Shown: in pieces, positions 17,129 through 26,900 of the stretch | How the letters are laid out: each line of letters begins with the position of its first letter | How positions within the stretch are numbered: position 1 is the first letter of the stretch | Origin: Clostridiales bacterium UBA5446 | GTDB lineage: Bacteria; Bacillota; Clostridia; Oscillospirales; Oscillospiraceae | Direction: 5' to 3' | DNA: 43,514 nucleotides | NCBI GenBank assembly: GCA_002427465.1 | Contig: DIRC01000034.1 | Location: forward strand, 1 to 43,514 | The notes under the pieces: generated by a model | Databases searched by the model: none | What the model saw: only the letters and a program-made list of their open reading frames with translations | What the model was told of the DNA's origin: nothing | Made by a program: the position numbers and the translations under genes

Positions 17129-19168
17129 CTAACAGGACAGATACATGTCTTCAGTCGCCCCGGCCCGGAGAAAGGCAATCAGGTCCTGCTCCGGCATGGG
17201 TCTGGCGTAGTAGAAGCCCTGAATCATGTCCGCGCCCTGGGAGCAGGCCAGTTCGGCCTGCTCCCGGGTCTCCACGCCTTCGACAATGGTGGTTGTCCCG
17301 ATCCTTGAGAACATGGACAGCATGTAGGAAAAGAGGATGCGGCTTTTTTCGTCTTCGAGTACGAGCAGGGATTTATCCAGCTTAACGGTCTCAAATGGCA
17401 GATGAACCATCCGGGAGGTGTTGGCATAGCCCGTGCCGAAATCATCAAGGGCGAAATGATAGCCCAGGGCGATCATTTCGTTCATGAAGCTGGCAAGGCT
17501 GCCCGGATGGGAGGTGGCGGCCGTCTCCGTGACCTCAAAGCAGATCAGATCCAGCGGGATGTGATGATCGTGAATGAGCCAGTGAATCCTGATGCTCGGA
17601 TTCTTAAAAAATTCCGCGGCGGAGAAATTGATGTTCAGGCGCGTGACAACTCCCCGGAGATCCTTTTCGTTGCGGATATAAAATTCGCAGACCTTGTTTA
17701 TCACCAGCTCGTCGATCTGGAGAATCATGCCGGTTTTTTCCGCCACGGGGATGAATTCCGAAGGAGGAATGCTCCCCAGGGTGGGGTTGTCCAGGCGAAG
17801 GAGCGCCTCCACGCAGGAAAAGCATTTTCCCGCAGGGTTGTAGATCGGCTGAAAATTCAGGGAAAAGCCGCTGCCGGACTTCAGGGATTCCCGTATGGCG
17901 TTTTCTACAAGCAGGCGCCGCTTTACCTGGAGCATAAGATCGGTGCTGATCCTCTTTTTCATGCCCCAGGCCTCGGCGCCGATCTCGGAATAGGCGATGT
18001 CAATCAGATTGATCACATCCTCCGGGGACTGGAAGAAATTCCACTCGCTGAAATAGCGGATGGTGACCGAGAGGGACACGCTCTTGTCCTGAACATGCCA
18101 GGATTCCTTAAAGCGTTCTTCTATCGCGTCTATGGTGAGGCGGAAGTTTTCAGCCGTTGAGGCAAGCAGAAGGAACCGCGTTCCGACCATGCGGAAGGTC
18201 CAGACACCGCCCTCCAGTGAATTGAAAAACTTTCCGATCTCTGTAAAAACCGTATTGCCGGCGGTGACGCCGAAGGCGCTGTTGACCCGCCGGAGACCGC
18301 CGATGTCCGCGGAGATCAGCCAGAGCTGGCGGCCTTCGGAGATTTGAATATCCAGAAATTCCATCATGGCGGAATAGTTGAATACGCCGGAGATCAGGTC
18401 GAGCATATCCTCCGGATTCTGGAGCGTGAAAGAGGTCATCATCATGGCGGAGGTGATGGCCATGCCGGTCAGCAGGTATTTGGGATACAAGAACTGTATG
18501 ATCGCGGCGGCAATCACCACCGTGACGAATGCGACGATGGAGACAAATTGCTTTTTTTTAAGGATGTGGCGATATCTCAGCGTCAGAAAGAGGGTTACCG
18601 CCACGTAGAATGCGCTGCTGACATAGAGCATATTAAACAAGGGGCCCTGCACATATGCGATGACGCCGTCCTCCACAGTTATATAGAAGATCCAGTGGGT
18701 AAAATAGGAGGTGAGAACAATCAGCACAAGGGCCGCGGCGGGGATCATCAGAAGGCGGAGGCTTTTCTTCTTTTTCAGGGAGCCGTCCCTTATAACGAAT
18801 AAATAGAGAACCATGACCGTCGGAAAGGCGGCCTGAAGCGAATAGAACAGCGTGGTGATGATATAGCTTATCCATGCCGGAGTGTACGCCGCATATTCGA
18901 TGGTCAGGGCGCTTATGATATCCAGCGTTAAGTCGGCTGCGGCAAGCCAGAGAATAACGGCAAATACCCGGTTTTGGGTGTTTGGAAAACGCCGCGCGGA
19001 AAAGAAGCTTACCATAATAATGATCAGAAACACAAGCGCGCAGATCGCGTAACCATAATAATAACGCAAAGCTTTGACCTCTTTCGGCAGGTAATGTCGC
19101 ACTGCTGCATTTTGTCGAATTAGGGCGATAAAAGCATTATACCATTGTTCCTGTTGAATTTTCCACAT
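17129..19168 (-). CDS. Membrane EAL-domain c-di-GMP phosphodiesterase with degenerate GGDEF
   Basis: 679 residues. Seven or so membrane helices fill about residues 38-250. A GGDEF-like domain (about 265-405) follows, in which the active loop reads VGTRF instead of GGDEF, so it cannot synthesise c-di-GMP and may instead sense GTP. The C-terminal EAL domain (about 425-665) looks active: EALLRL, LNINFS, FEVTETA, LDDFGTGY, VKLDKSL, VEGVET and QGFYYARP are all kept. It should hydrolyse c-di-GMP to pGpG at the membrane. No ribosome site precedes the ATG at 19168, though that start matches the hydrophobic layout. The upstream 40 bp are AT-rich. Confidence 0.9.
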   Translation of the reverse strand: MWKIQQEQWYNAFIALIRQNAAVRHYLPKEVKALRYYYGYAICALVFLIIIMVSFFSARRFPNTQNRVFAVILWLAAADLTLDIISALTIEYAAYTPAWISYIITTLFYSLQAAFPTVMVLYLFVIRDGSLKKKKSLRLLMIPAAALVLIVLTSYFTHWIFYITVEDGVIAYVQGPLFNMLYVSSAFYVAVTLFLTLRYRHILKKKQFVSIVAFVTVVIAAAIIQFLYPKYLLTGMAITSAMMMTSFTLQNPEDMLDLISGVFNYSAMMEFLDIQISEGRQLWLISADIGGLRRVNSAFGVTAGNTVFTEIGKFFNSLEGGVWTFRMVGTRFLLLASTAENFRLTIDAIEERFKESWHVQDKSVSLSVTIRYFSEWNFFQSPEDVINLIDIAYSEIGAEAWGMKKRISTDLMLQVKRRLLVENAIRESLKSGSGFSLNFQPIYNPAGKCFSCVEALLRLDNPTLGSIPPSEFIPVAEKTGMILQIDELVINKVCEFYIRNEKDLRGVVTRLNINFSAAEFFKNPSIRIHWLIHDHHIPLDLICFEVTETAATSHPGSLASFMNEMIALGYHFALDDFGTGYANTSRMVHLPFETVKLDKSLLVLEDEKSRILFSYMLSMFSRIGTTTIVEGVETREQAELACSQGADMIQGFYYARPMPEQDLIAFLRAGATEDMYLSC

Positions 19169-19270
19169 AAAAATTCAAAAAAGATACAAATTTTAGCAAG
19201 CAAAAGCAAAAAAGGATTAAAATGTAAACCCGCTTTTGGAAATGGGCCAATGCAGGACAGGGGCGGCATA

Positions 19271-19314
19271 ATGATACAGGGCAATCGACAGCCGCGGGAC
19301 AACTGTGGTATCAT
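19271..19314 (+). promoter_or_regulatory. thiN promoter with overlapping inverted repeat
   Basis: TCGACA (19285-19290), an 18-bp spacer and an extended -10 (TGG-TATCAT, 19309-19314) form a good sigma-A promoter. ATGATAC (19271-19277) and GTATCAT (19308-19314) make a perfect 7-bp inverted repeat with its right arm on the -10 element. The arms could be operator half-sites. Confidence 0.55.
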
Positions 19315-19347
19315 AAATTGCCGTGGAATTTCCGGTGTTCGCCATGC

Positions 19348-19402
19348 GCCGCGCCCCGCCCCGCGGCGTAAGGGGCGTTAAGCGCCCGTCCGGAAAAGAC
19401 GG
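19348..19402 (+). other. Three small hairpins in thiN leader
   Basis: GCCGCG/CGCGGC (19348-19367), GGGCG/CGCCC (19373-19387) and CCGTC/GACGG (19386-19402) are closely packed hairpins in the predicted 145-nt leader. The last two share two bases, so they would compete. No TPP-riboswitch core and no T run were found. The rest of the 297-bp gap 19169-19465 is AT-rich promoter DNA for the flanking genes. Confidence 0.3.
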
Positions 19403-19465
19403 ATGAGCGATGTCATATCCGCGGATTGACGGCGCGAATGGGACAGATCCCGAAAGGAAGGTTTT

Positions 19466-20122
19466 ATGAGAGCATGTTATATCGTCGGCGCCGGTGATTT
19501 TTTCCCGGAGCGGTTTCAGCCGGCGGATGGGGACTACATTATCGCGGCGGACGCCGGATACCGGCATCTGCAAAAAATCGGCGTGGAGCCGGATCTGATC
19601 ATTGGAGATTTTGATTCCCTGGGCAGCGCGCCCGAGCATCCCAATGTGGTGGTATGCCCGGTCAGGAAGGACGATACGGACACCCTTGTGGCCGTCCGGC
19701 ACGCCCTGGAAATGGGCTTTAGCCGGCTGATGCTTTTCGGCGGTACGGGCGGAAGATTGGATCATACTCTGGCGAACGTCCAGACGCTGGGCTTTGCCGC
19801 GGTCCGCGGGGCGGAGGCGTTTTTGTTCGGGGACGAATTTACGCTGACGGCCCTCACCTTCGGGCAGCTTGAATTTTCCGGATATTCCGGCGGGTTTTCA
19901 GTATTCAGTCTTGGCGACAGGGCGCGCGGCGTCTGGGAGACGGGCGTGAGGTTCCCGCTGGCGGAGGCGGAGCTGACCTGTGATTTCCCGCTGGGCGTCA
20001 GCAACGCCTTTGAAGGTGGGAAGACGGTAATTTCAGTGCGGGAGGGAATTCTTGTCGTATTTTGGGATGGAAACCGGGAAAAGCCCCTTCCCCAGCGGAA
20101 AAAGGGGATAAAAAAGTGCTGA
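19466..20122 (+). CDS. thiN: Thiamine pyrophosphokinase
   Basis: This 218-residue enzyme transfers pyrophosphate from ATP to thiamine, giving thiamine diphosphate. IIAADAGYRHLQKIGVEPD, GDFDSLG and KDDTDTLVAVRHAL are the conserved Mg-ATP and substrate motifs, and GGTGGRLDHTLAN is the diagnostic thiamine-binding segment. AAGGAAGG seven bases upstream marks the ATG. In most Firmicutes thiN follows the rsgA-rpe genes; here it stands alone between two c-di-GMP enzymes. No TPP riboswitch was seen, which fits a salvage enzyme not repressed by its product. Confidence 0.94.
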   Translation: MRACYIVGAGDFFPERFQPADGDYIIAADAGYRHLQKIGVEPDLIIGDFDSLGSAPEHPNVVVCPVRKDDTDTLVAVRHALEMGFSRLMLFGGTGGRLDHTLANVQTLGFAAVRGAEAFLFGDEFTLTALTFGQLEFSGYSGGFSVFSLGDRARGVWETGVRFPLAEAELTCDFPLGVSNAFEGGKTVISVREGILVVFWDGNREKPLPQRKKGIKKC

Positions 20123-20149
20123 ATGATAAAGAATCAAATGAAATTTCGA

Positions 20150-20178
20150 TAGACAATTAAAACAAATAGTAATATAAT
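20150..20178 (+). promoter_or_regulatory. Promoter of the diguanylate cyclase gene
   Basis: TAGACA (20150-20155), a 17-bp spacer and a perfect TATAAT (20173-20178) form a strong sigma-A promoter. Transcription should start near 20185, leaving a leader of about 110 nt that contains a small reading frame and a hairpin. Confidence 0.75.
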
Positions 20179-20212
20179 GACAGTTAATAACAATAGGAGC
20201 GCTTTAGATTTC

Positions 20213-20281
20213 ATGAGATGTGGCAGGGGCCGTGAGGGCTTGCCGGCGTTTTTTCATCCGGATTTTCGCGAACAACGATAA
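20213..20281 (+). CDS. Possible 22-codon leader peptide
   Basis: ATG at 20213 opens a 22-codon frame ending with TAA at 20279-20281. The stop overlaps the A-rich ribosome site (AAAAAAGGA) of the cyclase gene. TAGGAG lies 13 bases upstream of the ATG, longer than optimal. The frame contains a hairpin (20222-20244) and a six-T run (20249-20254). The arrangement resembles an attenuating or coupling upstream frame, but coding is unproven. Confidence 0.3.
   Translation: MRCGRGREGLPAFFHPDFREQR
20222..20254 (+). terminator. Hairpin plus T6 in cyclase leader, possible attenuator
   Basis: GGCA (20222-20225) pairs with TGCC (20241-20244), and two further pairs (one wobble) extend the stem. GGCG and six T residues follow. 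The stem is short for an intrinsic terminator. It lies between the mapped promoter and the gene, so conditional termination is possible. Confidence 0.35.
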
Positions 20282-20295
20282 AAAAGGATTTTACA

Positions 20296-21453
20296 ATGAA
20301 ACGCAGGAAGAAATTCATTTCTGAAAAAAGTGAACAGGATTTATGTCTGATCTCTATCCTTTCGGTCGTCCTCTGCGCTACGGTGATTGCCGACAGCGCC
20401 ATCTACTTTTTTACCCAGGTGTATTGGCGGGGAGGAATTGACAGGACAGAGACCGTTGTGGAACGGGTTCTGCTGATCGTCTTTCTAATAAGCTTTTTGC
20501 TGAGTGCTTTTGCGTTTATGCGGATATTGCGGCGGGAGCGTTCCGAGCTGCGGGTGCAGAAGACCCAATATCGGATGCTGCAGAGCATGGCCAATGTGAT
20601 TGCGTTTGAATATGATCTGAGTGACGACAGGATGGACTATACCTATTATGAATACGGTAAAGAGGGGGGACAGATGTTCTGCCGTGATTATTACCGGGGC
20701 GGCGGCTTTCGCAAAACCCTGCTCCCGGAGTTTTGGGACAGCTACGACGCCTTGTTCCGGCGTATGCTCTCGGGCCCCGTTAAAGATACCTGCGAGTTTC
20801 CGATGAAGATGGTTGTGGACGAATTCCGGTGGTACCGTTTCGCCTATCAAAGCCTGGCGGACGAGCGCGGAGCCATTGTGAGCGTGGTCGGCTCCGCTAT
20901 GGACGTGAATGATCTTGTGGTCGCCAGGGATAAGGCGCGGGAGGAAGCGGCGACAGATGCCATGACCGGGCTTCTGGGAAAAACGGCCTTTGCCGCCCGG
21001 GCGTCGGCGCGCATGAAAAATGTGAAGGCCGAACCGGCCACGCTGCTTATGATAGACTTGGATAATTTTAAGGAAATCAACGATACCAGGGGGCATCTTG
21101 AGGGGGACAGGATCATTTCCGGTATTGCGGCGCTTTTACAGCGGGTCTTTTCCGCGGACGATCTGATCGGGCGTTTCGGAGGGGATGAATTCATCGTTTT
21201 CATGCAGGGGATCACCCAGGAGAACACGGAAAGGAAGCTGCTGCATTTCCGGCGGCGGCTCGCCGAACTCTGGGAAGGGCGGAACTATGCGATCACCTGC
21301 AGCATCGGCGCTTTTCGCGATAGCGGCGAAGACATCACCTTTGACGAGCTTTTCCAGAAAGCGGACGAGGCCATGTACAAGGCCAAGAATTCGGGAAAGA
21401 ACAATTTTGTCATAATGGATGGGTACGCCCCGGAGACGTCGCCCAGTGCATAA
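20296..21453 (+). CDS. Membrane diguanylate cyclase (GGDEF)
   Basis: 385 residues. Two N-terminal helices (about 16-40 and 53-78) bracket a very short outside loop. A PAS-like region (about 90-215) and a GGDEF domain (about 230-380) follow. The active site is intact: GGDEF at 295-299, IDLDNFKEINDTRGH for metal and GTP binding, and CSIGAF. It should make c-di-GMP from two GTP. The inhibitory I-site RxxD that normally precedes GGDEF reads SADD (Ser286-Asp289), so product inhibition is probably lost. AAAGGA eight bases before the ATG supports the start. A phosphodiesterase gene lies 1.1 kb to the left. Confidence 0.92.
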   Translation: MKRRKKFISEKSEQDLCLISILSVVLCATVIADSAIYFFTQVYWRGGIDRTETVVERVLLIVFLISFLLSAFAFMRILRRERSELRVQKTQYRMLQSMANVIAFEYDLSDDRMDYTYYEYGKEGGQMFCRDYYRGGGFRKTLLPEFWDSYDALFRRMLSGPVKDTCEFPMKMVVDEFRWYRFAYQSLADERGAIVSVVGSAMDVNDLVVARDKAREEAATDAMTGLLGKTAFAARASARMKNVKAEPATLLMIDLDNFKEINDTRGHLEGDRIISGIAALLQRVFSADDLIGRFGGDEFIVFMQGITQENTERKLLHFRRRLAELWEGRNYAITCSIGAFRDSGEDITFDELFQKADEAMYKAKNSGKNNFVIMDGYAPETSPSA

Positions 21454-21458
21454 ACGGA

Positions 21459-21486
21459 CAGCCCCTTGACACAGGTCAAGGGGCTG
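21459..21486. terminator. Hairpin between convergent genes
   Basis: A perfect 12-bp stem CAGCCCCTTGAC/GTCAAGGGGCTG with an ACAG loop lies between the cyclase and the udk-type gene. Neither side has a T run, so it may block read-through or protect 3' ends rather than act as a strict intrinsic terminator. Confidence 0.6.
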
Positions 21487-21505
21487 CCGCTGCGTATAGG
21501 GCTTA

Positions 21506-22441
21506 TTATTGTTCGTATATGCCGCCGCCGATGAATTCCCGGATCAGGGAATCCGGGGCGACAAGGCTTTGGTCGATCACGCCGAAGAGCTGGATGGCGG
21601 GCAGCACCTGACGCAGCTCTTCATAGCGCTCTATCCCCTCGGGGATGGCGGAGAAAAGGTTGGTGGCCACAACATTCATCACCGGGATCTCGTATGCGAG
21701 AGAGGTGTCCAGCTTAAGGTCGGCCTTGTCTTTAAAAGGGGAGATGTTGAGCTTTTCGCCGCGCCGGACGTTTGCCCATATTGCAATGGTCTTGGCCGGG
21801 TCATAAGCCCTGAAAAGATGATCCCGCACCGTGCGCCGGATAAGGCGGGTCCATGTGCTCTTGAAGGCGAGAACATGACCGAACTCCACGTTGGATCTGG
21901 CGGAGATATAAAGCTTGAAGGCGCCCGGGTCCTTGGAGGAGATGATGTCGTTCAGCGCGTGGATTCCCTCGAAGATCACGATTTCATCCTTGCCGAGCCG
22001 GATGGATTTTGACGGCTCCGGGGAACGCGTCTGACGGGAAAACTCGTATTTCGGCACAAAGATGCGCTCGCCGTTCTCCAGCATCCTGAAGTGCTCGCTC
22101 ATTAACTCGATGTCCAGGCACAGGGGACTTTCGTAATCCATCTGTCCGTCCGGCGTTCGGGGGCTTTTGTCCGGATCGACGGTTCTGAAGTAATTATCCA
22201 TGCTGATGGCGTAGGTGCGGATGCCGCGGCGGCCAAGCTCCTCCTCGAGCTTCTGGGCGGTGGTGGTTTTGCCGCTGCCGGAGGGTCCGGACAGGAACAC
22301 GACCTGGCTTCTTTTGAGATTTGCCGCGATCCTGTCGGCTGCGTGTATTATACGTGAATTATAAACCGCGTCGCATTCGGCGATGAAGCCCGCCGGATCG
22401 GACACGGTTCTGTAGTTGATTTCAGCCAGATCAAACGCCAT
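21506..22441 (-). CDS. Uridine kinase/phosphoribulokinase-family nucleoside kinase
   Basis: A 311-residue P-loop kinase. The Walker A is FLSGPSGSGKTTTAQ. MDNYFR and PDGQMDYESPLCLD, with the later FEGIHALND, match uridine kinase motifs for phosphate acceptor and lid. It is longer than classical Udk (about 210), with extra N-terminal (about 45) and C-terminal segments, so uridine/cytidine specificity is inferred only. The frame extends to 22504, but GAGGTG eight bases before ATG 22441 and the family start favour 22441. Its first 11 bases overlap the end of hemZ, giving tight coupling. It is the last gene of the proBAC-pyc-hemZ run. Confidence 0.82.
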   Translation of the reverse strand: MAFDLAEINYRTVSDPAGFIAECDAVYNSRIIHAADRIAANLKRSQVVFLSGPSGSGKTTTAQKLEEELGRRGIRTYAISMDNYFRTVDPDKSPRTPDGQMDYESPLCLDIELMSEHFRMLENGERIFVPKYEFSRQTRSPEPSKSIRLGKDEIVIFEGIHALNDIISSKDPGAFKLYISARSNVEFGHVLAFKSTWTRLIRRTVRDHLFRAYDPAKTIAIWANVRRGEKLNISPFKDKADLKLDTSLAYEIPVMNVVATNLFSAIPEGIERYEELRQVLPAIQLFGVIDQSLVAPDSLIREFIGGGIYEQ

Positions 22442-23900
22442 GATAGAACACCTCGATTTCCTTTTTGGCGGCGCGGAGCCGTTCCCCGCTTTCAATATAT
22501 TCAAGGGGATATTTGGGTGCGATGGCGCGTTCTATCCGCCCGCCGCGCCCCACCAGCTTGGTGGAGCCTCCGGCGCCCATGGCGATAATGCTCCGCAGTT
22601 CCTCCATGATACAGATATTATAAAGGTTCTCCCGGCCGGGAAGGCTCCAGCCCACATTTTCGAACCCGCCGGACATGAACTTTTGTCTGTATAGGTAATA
22701 GGGGGCGTAGCCGCTCTCCCGCAGCCGGTTTCCGGCCTGATCCAGCATCCGCCCGACCTGTTCCGCGCAGGGCAGGCCGCCGTCCTGGGTTTTCAGGCGC
22801 GCCCCCCGCTTTATGGACAGGGTGTGGACGGTGATGTTCTCCGGCGCAAGTGCCAGAACCTGATTGAGGCTGTCTTCAAAGCCGGCTTCGGTGTCCGCCG
22901 GAAGTCCGGCGATAAGATCCATGTTAACGGCCAGGCCGCCGACAGCCCGCGCCGTGTCCAGGGCCGTCAGAATATCCGCAGCCGTGTGGCGGCGGCCGAT
23001 AGCCGCCAGGACGCCGTCCTGCATGGTCTGGGGATTGACGCTGATCCGCGTGACGCCATGATCCCGCAGAACGAGGAGCTTTTCCCGCGTAATGGTATCC
23101 GGCCGACCGGCTTCAACGGTGTATTCCCTCAGGGCGGAAAGATCAAAAGCGCCCGCAAGGCGGCCGCACAGGCGGTCAAGCTGCGGGGCCGAAAGCGTGG
23201 TGGGCGTGCCGCCGCCCATATAGACGGAAACGACCCGCAGCCCTGCGCGCTTCACCGCTTCGGCCGTGGCCGCAATGTCGTTATCCAGCGCTCCCAGGAA
23301 GGGGTCTATCAGCTTCATGCTTTTTTCTACGGATTGGCTGACAAAGCTGCAGTAGGCGCAGCGGGTCGGGCAGAAAGGGATGCCGATATAAAGGCACACA
23401 TCCAGCGGGCCAAGGCTTTTTTCCGCCGCGGAGGCGGCGCGGGCAGCGTCCAGGCAAAGGGCGGCCCGAGCCTCTGAAACGCCGAATTCCCGGCGAAAGC
23501 GGGAAACCGCGGCCCGTTCGCTGCGGGCATTCTTCAAATAGGCCGACAGCAGCTTTGCCGGGCGCACCCCGGTAAGGGAGCCCCATTCCGGCTCCGGCAC
23601 ACCGGAGCGGAGGGCCGCCCGGTAAAAGGCCAGTTTGACAATCCTCTGCTTCAGCCGGTTTTCCGCAAGATCGTCGGTAAACGAAGTGTTTTTTACGGCG
23701 GCCCGCCCGGTATAAACCAAACCGCCCTGAATCAGCCGGCAGGAGCAGGTGGTATAACCCGCTCCCCGGCGCATGGTAAGTTCACATCTGTCGCCCTGGG
23801 GCTTGCCCCCGGGGTATTCGGGCTTTTCCCCCGGGAAAAGGGTGAGCAGGGTTTGCTCCGCGGCATATCGGCAGTCATGGCCGGTAAGATAAAGCCTCAT
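22431..23900 (-). CDS. hemZ: HemZ, oxygen-independent coproporphyrinogen III dehydrogenase-like
   Basis: A 489-residue radical-SAM protein of the HemN/HemZ family. The cluster motif is CPTRCAYC, within YIGIPFCPTRCAYCSF, near residue 175. The SAM-binding VYMGGGTPTTL and later YYLYRQKFMSGGFENVGW are conserved. HemZ carries an extra N-terminal domain (about 160 residues) compared with HemN, as seen here. Family annotation is decarboxylation of coproporphyrinogen III, but no other haem gene is nearby, so another radical reaction is possible. GGAGG lies seven bases before the ATG. pyc ends 46 nt upstream. Confidence 0.9.
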   Translation of the reverse strand: MRLYLTGHDCRYAAEQTLLTLFPGEKPEYPGGKPQGDRCELTMRRGAGYTTCSCRLIQGGLVYTGRAAVKNTSFTDDLAENRLKQRIVKLAFYRAALRSGVPEPEWGSLTGVRPAKLLSAYLKNARSERAAVSRFRREFGVSEARAALCLDAARAASAAEKSLGPLDVCLYIGIPFCPTRCAYCSFVSQSVEKSMKLIDPFLGALDNDIAATAEAVKRAGLRVVSVYMGGGTPTTLSAPQLDRLCGRLAGAFDLSALREYTVEAGRPDTITREKLLVLRDHGVTRISVNPQTMQDGVLAAIGRRHTAADILTALDTARAVGGLAVNMDLIAGLPADTEAGFEDSLNQVLALAPENITVHTLSIKRGARLKTQDGGLPCAEQVGRMLDQAGNRLRESGYAPYYLYRQKFMSGGFENVGWSLPGRENLYNICIMEELRSIIAMGAGGSTKLVGRGGRIERAIAPKYPLEYIESGERLRAAKKEIEVFYHGV

Positions 23901-23946
23901 CGCCCAGCCTCCGGCAGCCGCGGATAACGGTAATTTTTCGAAATGG

Positions 23947-26900
23947 TCATTTGATGGTCATCAGCAGCTCGCCGGACTTGACCGTATTGCCGGCCTCGAT
24001 GAACAGTTCGTCGACAACGCCGTTTATTCTTGATACGACGCTGGTTTCCATCTTCATGGCTTCAATGATGGCCAGCACCTGGTTTTCCTTGACGGTATCG
24101 CCGGCCTTAACGGAGATTTTCGACACCATGCCGGGGATCGAAGCGCCTACCTGGCCCTTGTCGTCCGGATTGGCCATGACAATTTTTTTGCTGGTTTCGG
24201 AAGCCTGGGGATCGGGGACGTTTACCTCCCGGCGCATACCGTTGAGCTCGAACTGCACCGCGCGGGTGCCGTCCTCGTTCCGGTCGCCCAGTCCCAGATA
24301 CTTGATGACCAGGGTCTTGCCGTCCTCGATGTTGATCTGGGTCGTTTCGCCCACGGCCAGGCCGTTGAAGAAAACGTGGCTGCCCATGCGCGTAATATAA
24401 CCGTATTCTTTGCGGTGGGTGAAGAAGTCCTCCATGACCTTGGGGTACATGGCGTAGGAGATCAGGCTGCGCCATGAAGGTTTCTCCGCGAAATTGCCGA
24501 CTTTCTCGCGGATTTTATCCCAGTCCACCGGCGGCAGAAGCTCGCCGGGGCGGCAGGTGATGGGTTTCTCACCCTTCAGAACCACGCGCTGCAGCCCTTC
24601 GGGGAAGCCGCAGGGCGGCTGGCCCATCATGCCGTTGAAATAGCTCACCACGGAGTCCGGGAAAGCCAGGGATTCCCCGCGCTGCACGATGTTATCCGGC
24701 GTCAGGTTGTTCTGAACCATGAAGATCGCCAGATCGCCCACCATTTTAGAGGAGGGGGTCACTTTAATGATATCGCCCAGCATGTCGTTGACGGTGCGGT
24801 ACATTTCCTTGACCTCGCCGAAGCGGTGGCCAAGGCCCAGGGCCTCCACCTGGGGCTGAAGGTTGGTATACTGCCCGCCGGGGATTTCGTAACGGTAAAT
24901 CTCCGTCATGGGCACGGTCATGCCCTTGTCGAAGTCTGTGTAGCGCATCCGGATGTCCGACCAGTAATCGGCCAGCTTCTGGAGGCCGTCGGGGTCCAGG
25001 CCGGTGTCGCGCTCGTTGCCCCGGAGCGATTCCACCAGCGAGTTCAGGGAGGGCTGGCTGGTGAGGCTGGACATGGGCCCTATGGCGCAGTCGACAATAT
25101 CCACGCCCGCTTCGGCGGCCAGAATATAGGTAGCGATCTGGTTGTCGGTGGTGTTATGGGTATGCAGATGGATGGGGATGCCGATTTCCTGCTTCAGCGT
25201 GCTGACCAGTTTCTTGGCGCCATAAGGCTTCAGAAGGCCGGACATGTCCTTGACGCAGAGGGTGTGTGCGCCGCGCTTTTCCAGGGCCTTGGCCAGATCC
25301 ACATAATAGTTGAGGGTATACCGATCCCGCTTCGGGTCAAGGATGTCGCCGGTGTAGCACATGGTGGCCTCAAGGACCTTTCCGGTTTTCAGCACCTCGT
25401 CCATGGCGGTTTCCATGCTGGGTATCCAGTTCAGGGAGTCGAACACGCGGAAGACGTCGATGCCGCATTTGGCGGCTTCCTGGACGAAGGCCCGGACAAG
25501 ATTATCCGGATAGCTGGAGTAACCCACCAGGTTGGAGCCGCGCAGCAGCATTTGCAGGGGGATGTTGGGGATTTTTTCGCGGAGGGCTTCCAGCCGTTCC
25601 CAGGGGGACTCGTAGAGGAACCGGTAAGCGGTGTCGAAGGTGGCGCCGCCCCACATTTCAAGGGAGAAGCAGTCCGCCAGATAATCTGCCGTACCTTCCG
25701 CGGCCTTGAGCATATCCCGTGTGCGCATGCGTGTGGAAATCAGGGACTGGTGGGCGTCGCGCATGGTGGTGTCCGTAACCAGGAGCTTCTTCTGGGCCAG
25801 CACCCATTTTGACAGGGCCTCCGGCCCCTGGGTGTCAAGAATGTGCTTCAGACCCATATCGGCCGTGACGGGCCGGGACGGCTCGGGGTAGTGCGGCGTG
25901 TCGTATTTGCGGCGCTCGGCGTCGGGATTGGCAACCTGGATGCCGGCGATATATTTCAGGACGCGGGTGGCCCGGTCCTTTGCGGCGGTGATATCGAAAA
26001 GCTCCGGCGTGGCGTCGATGAATCTGGTGTGGCACTGCCCGGCGATAAAGGTGGGATGGGACAGGATGTTGGTGACAAAGGGAATGTTGGTTTTGACGCC
26101 CCGGACATGTTCCTCGTTTATGGCGCGGCGAGCCTTGCGGCACGTGGCTTCGAAGGTGCGGTCCCAGCAGGTGACTTTGACCAGCAGGGAATCATAATAC
26201 GGCGAGATGACGGAGCCTGCCGCGGCGTTTCCGCCGTCAAGCCGCACGCCGAAGCCGCCGCCCGAGCGGTAGGCGCTGATCTTGCCGTTATCCGGCGCGA
26301 AGTTGTTGGCGGGGTCCTCCGTGGTGACGCGGCACTGGATGGCGTAGCCGTTCATTTCCAAAGCGCGCTGGTCGCCCAGATCGATCTCGGGATGGGACAG
26401 GGGGACGCCGGAGGCGATGAGAAGCTGCGCGCGCACAAGGTCGATGCCGGTGACCATCTCGGTTACGGTGTGCTCAACCTGTATGCGGGGGTTCATTTCG
26501 ATGAAATAGTAGCCGCCGTTTTTATCCACAAGGAACTCCACGGTGCCGGCGTTGACATAGCCCACGGCCTCGGCGATCCTGACGGCGTCGGCGTAAAGTT
26601 TTTCGCGGATTTCCTGCGGCACGCTCCAGGCGGGGGCGAATTCCACCACCTTCTGATAGCGGCGCTGGAGGGAGCAGTCGCGCTCGCCCAGATGCCGGAC
26701 GCAGCCGTGCTCGTCGGCCAGAATCTGAACCTCGATGTGCTTCGGCTCTATCAGATATTTTTCGATGAAGATGCTGTCGTCGCCGAAGGCTTTTTTGGCC
26801 TCGTTTTTGACCAGCTCAAATGCCGGGGCGATGTCCTCAGGCTTTTCGCACAGGCGCATGCCGCGCCCGCCGCCGCCGGCAGCGGCCTTAAGGATAACGG

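Noticed and set aside
19321..19465. TPP riboswitch before thiN
   Set aside because: The conserved CTGAGA and the downstream ACCTGAT-like core are absent.
20185..20295. GEMM (c-di-GMP) riboswitch before the cyclase
   Set aside because: The conserved core with the GCAAAGCC-type segment was not found and the leader is short.
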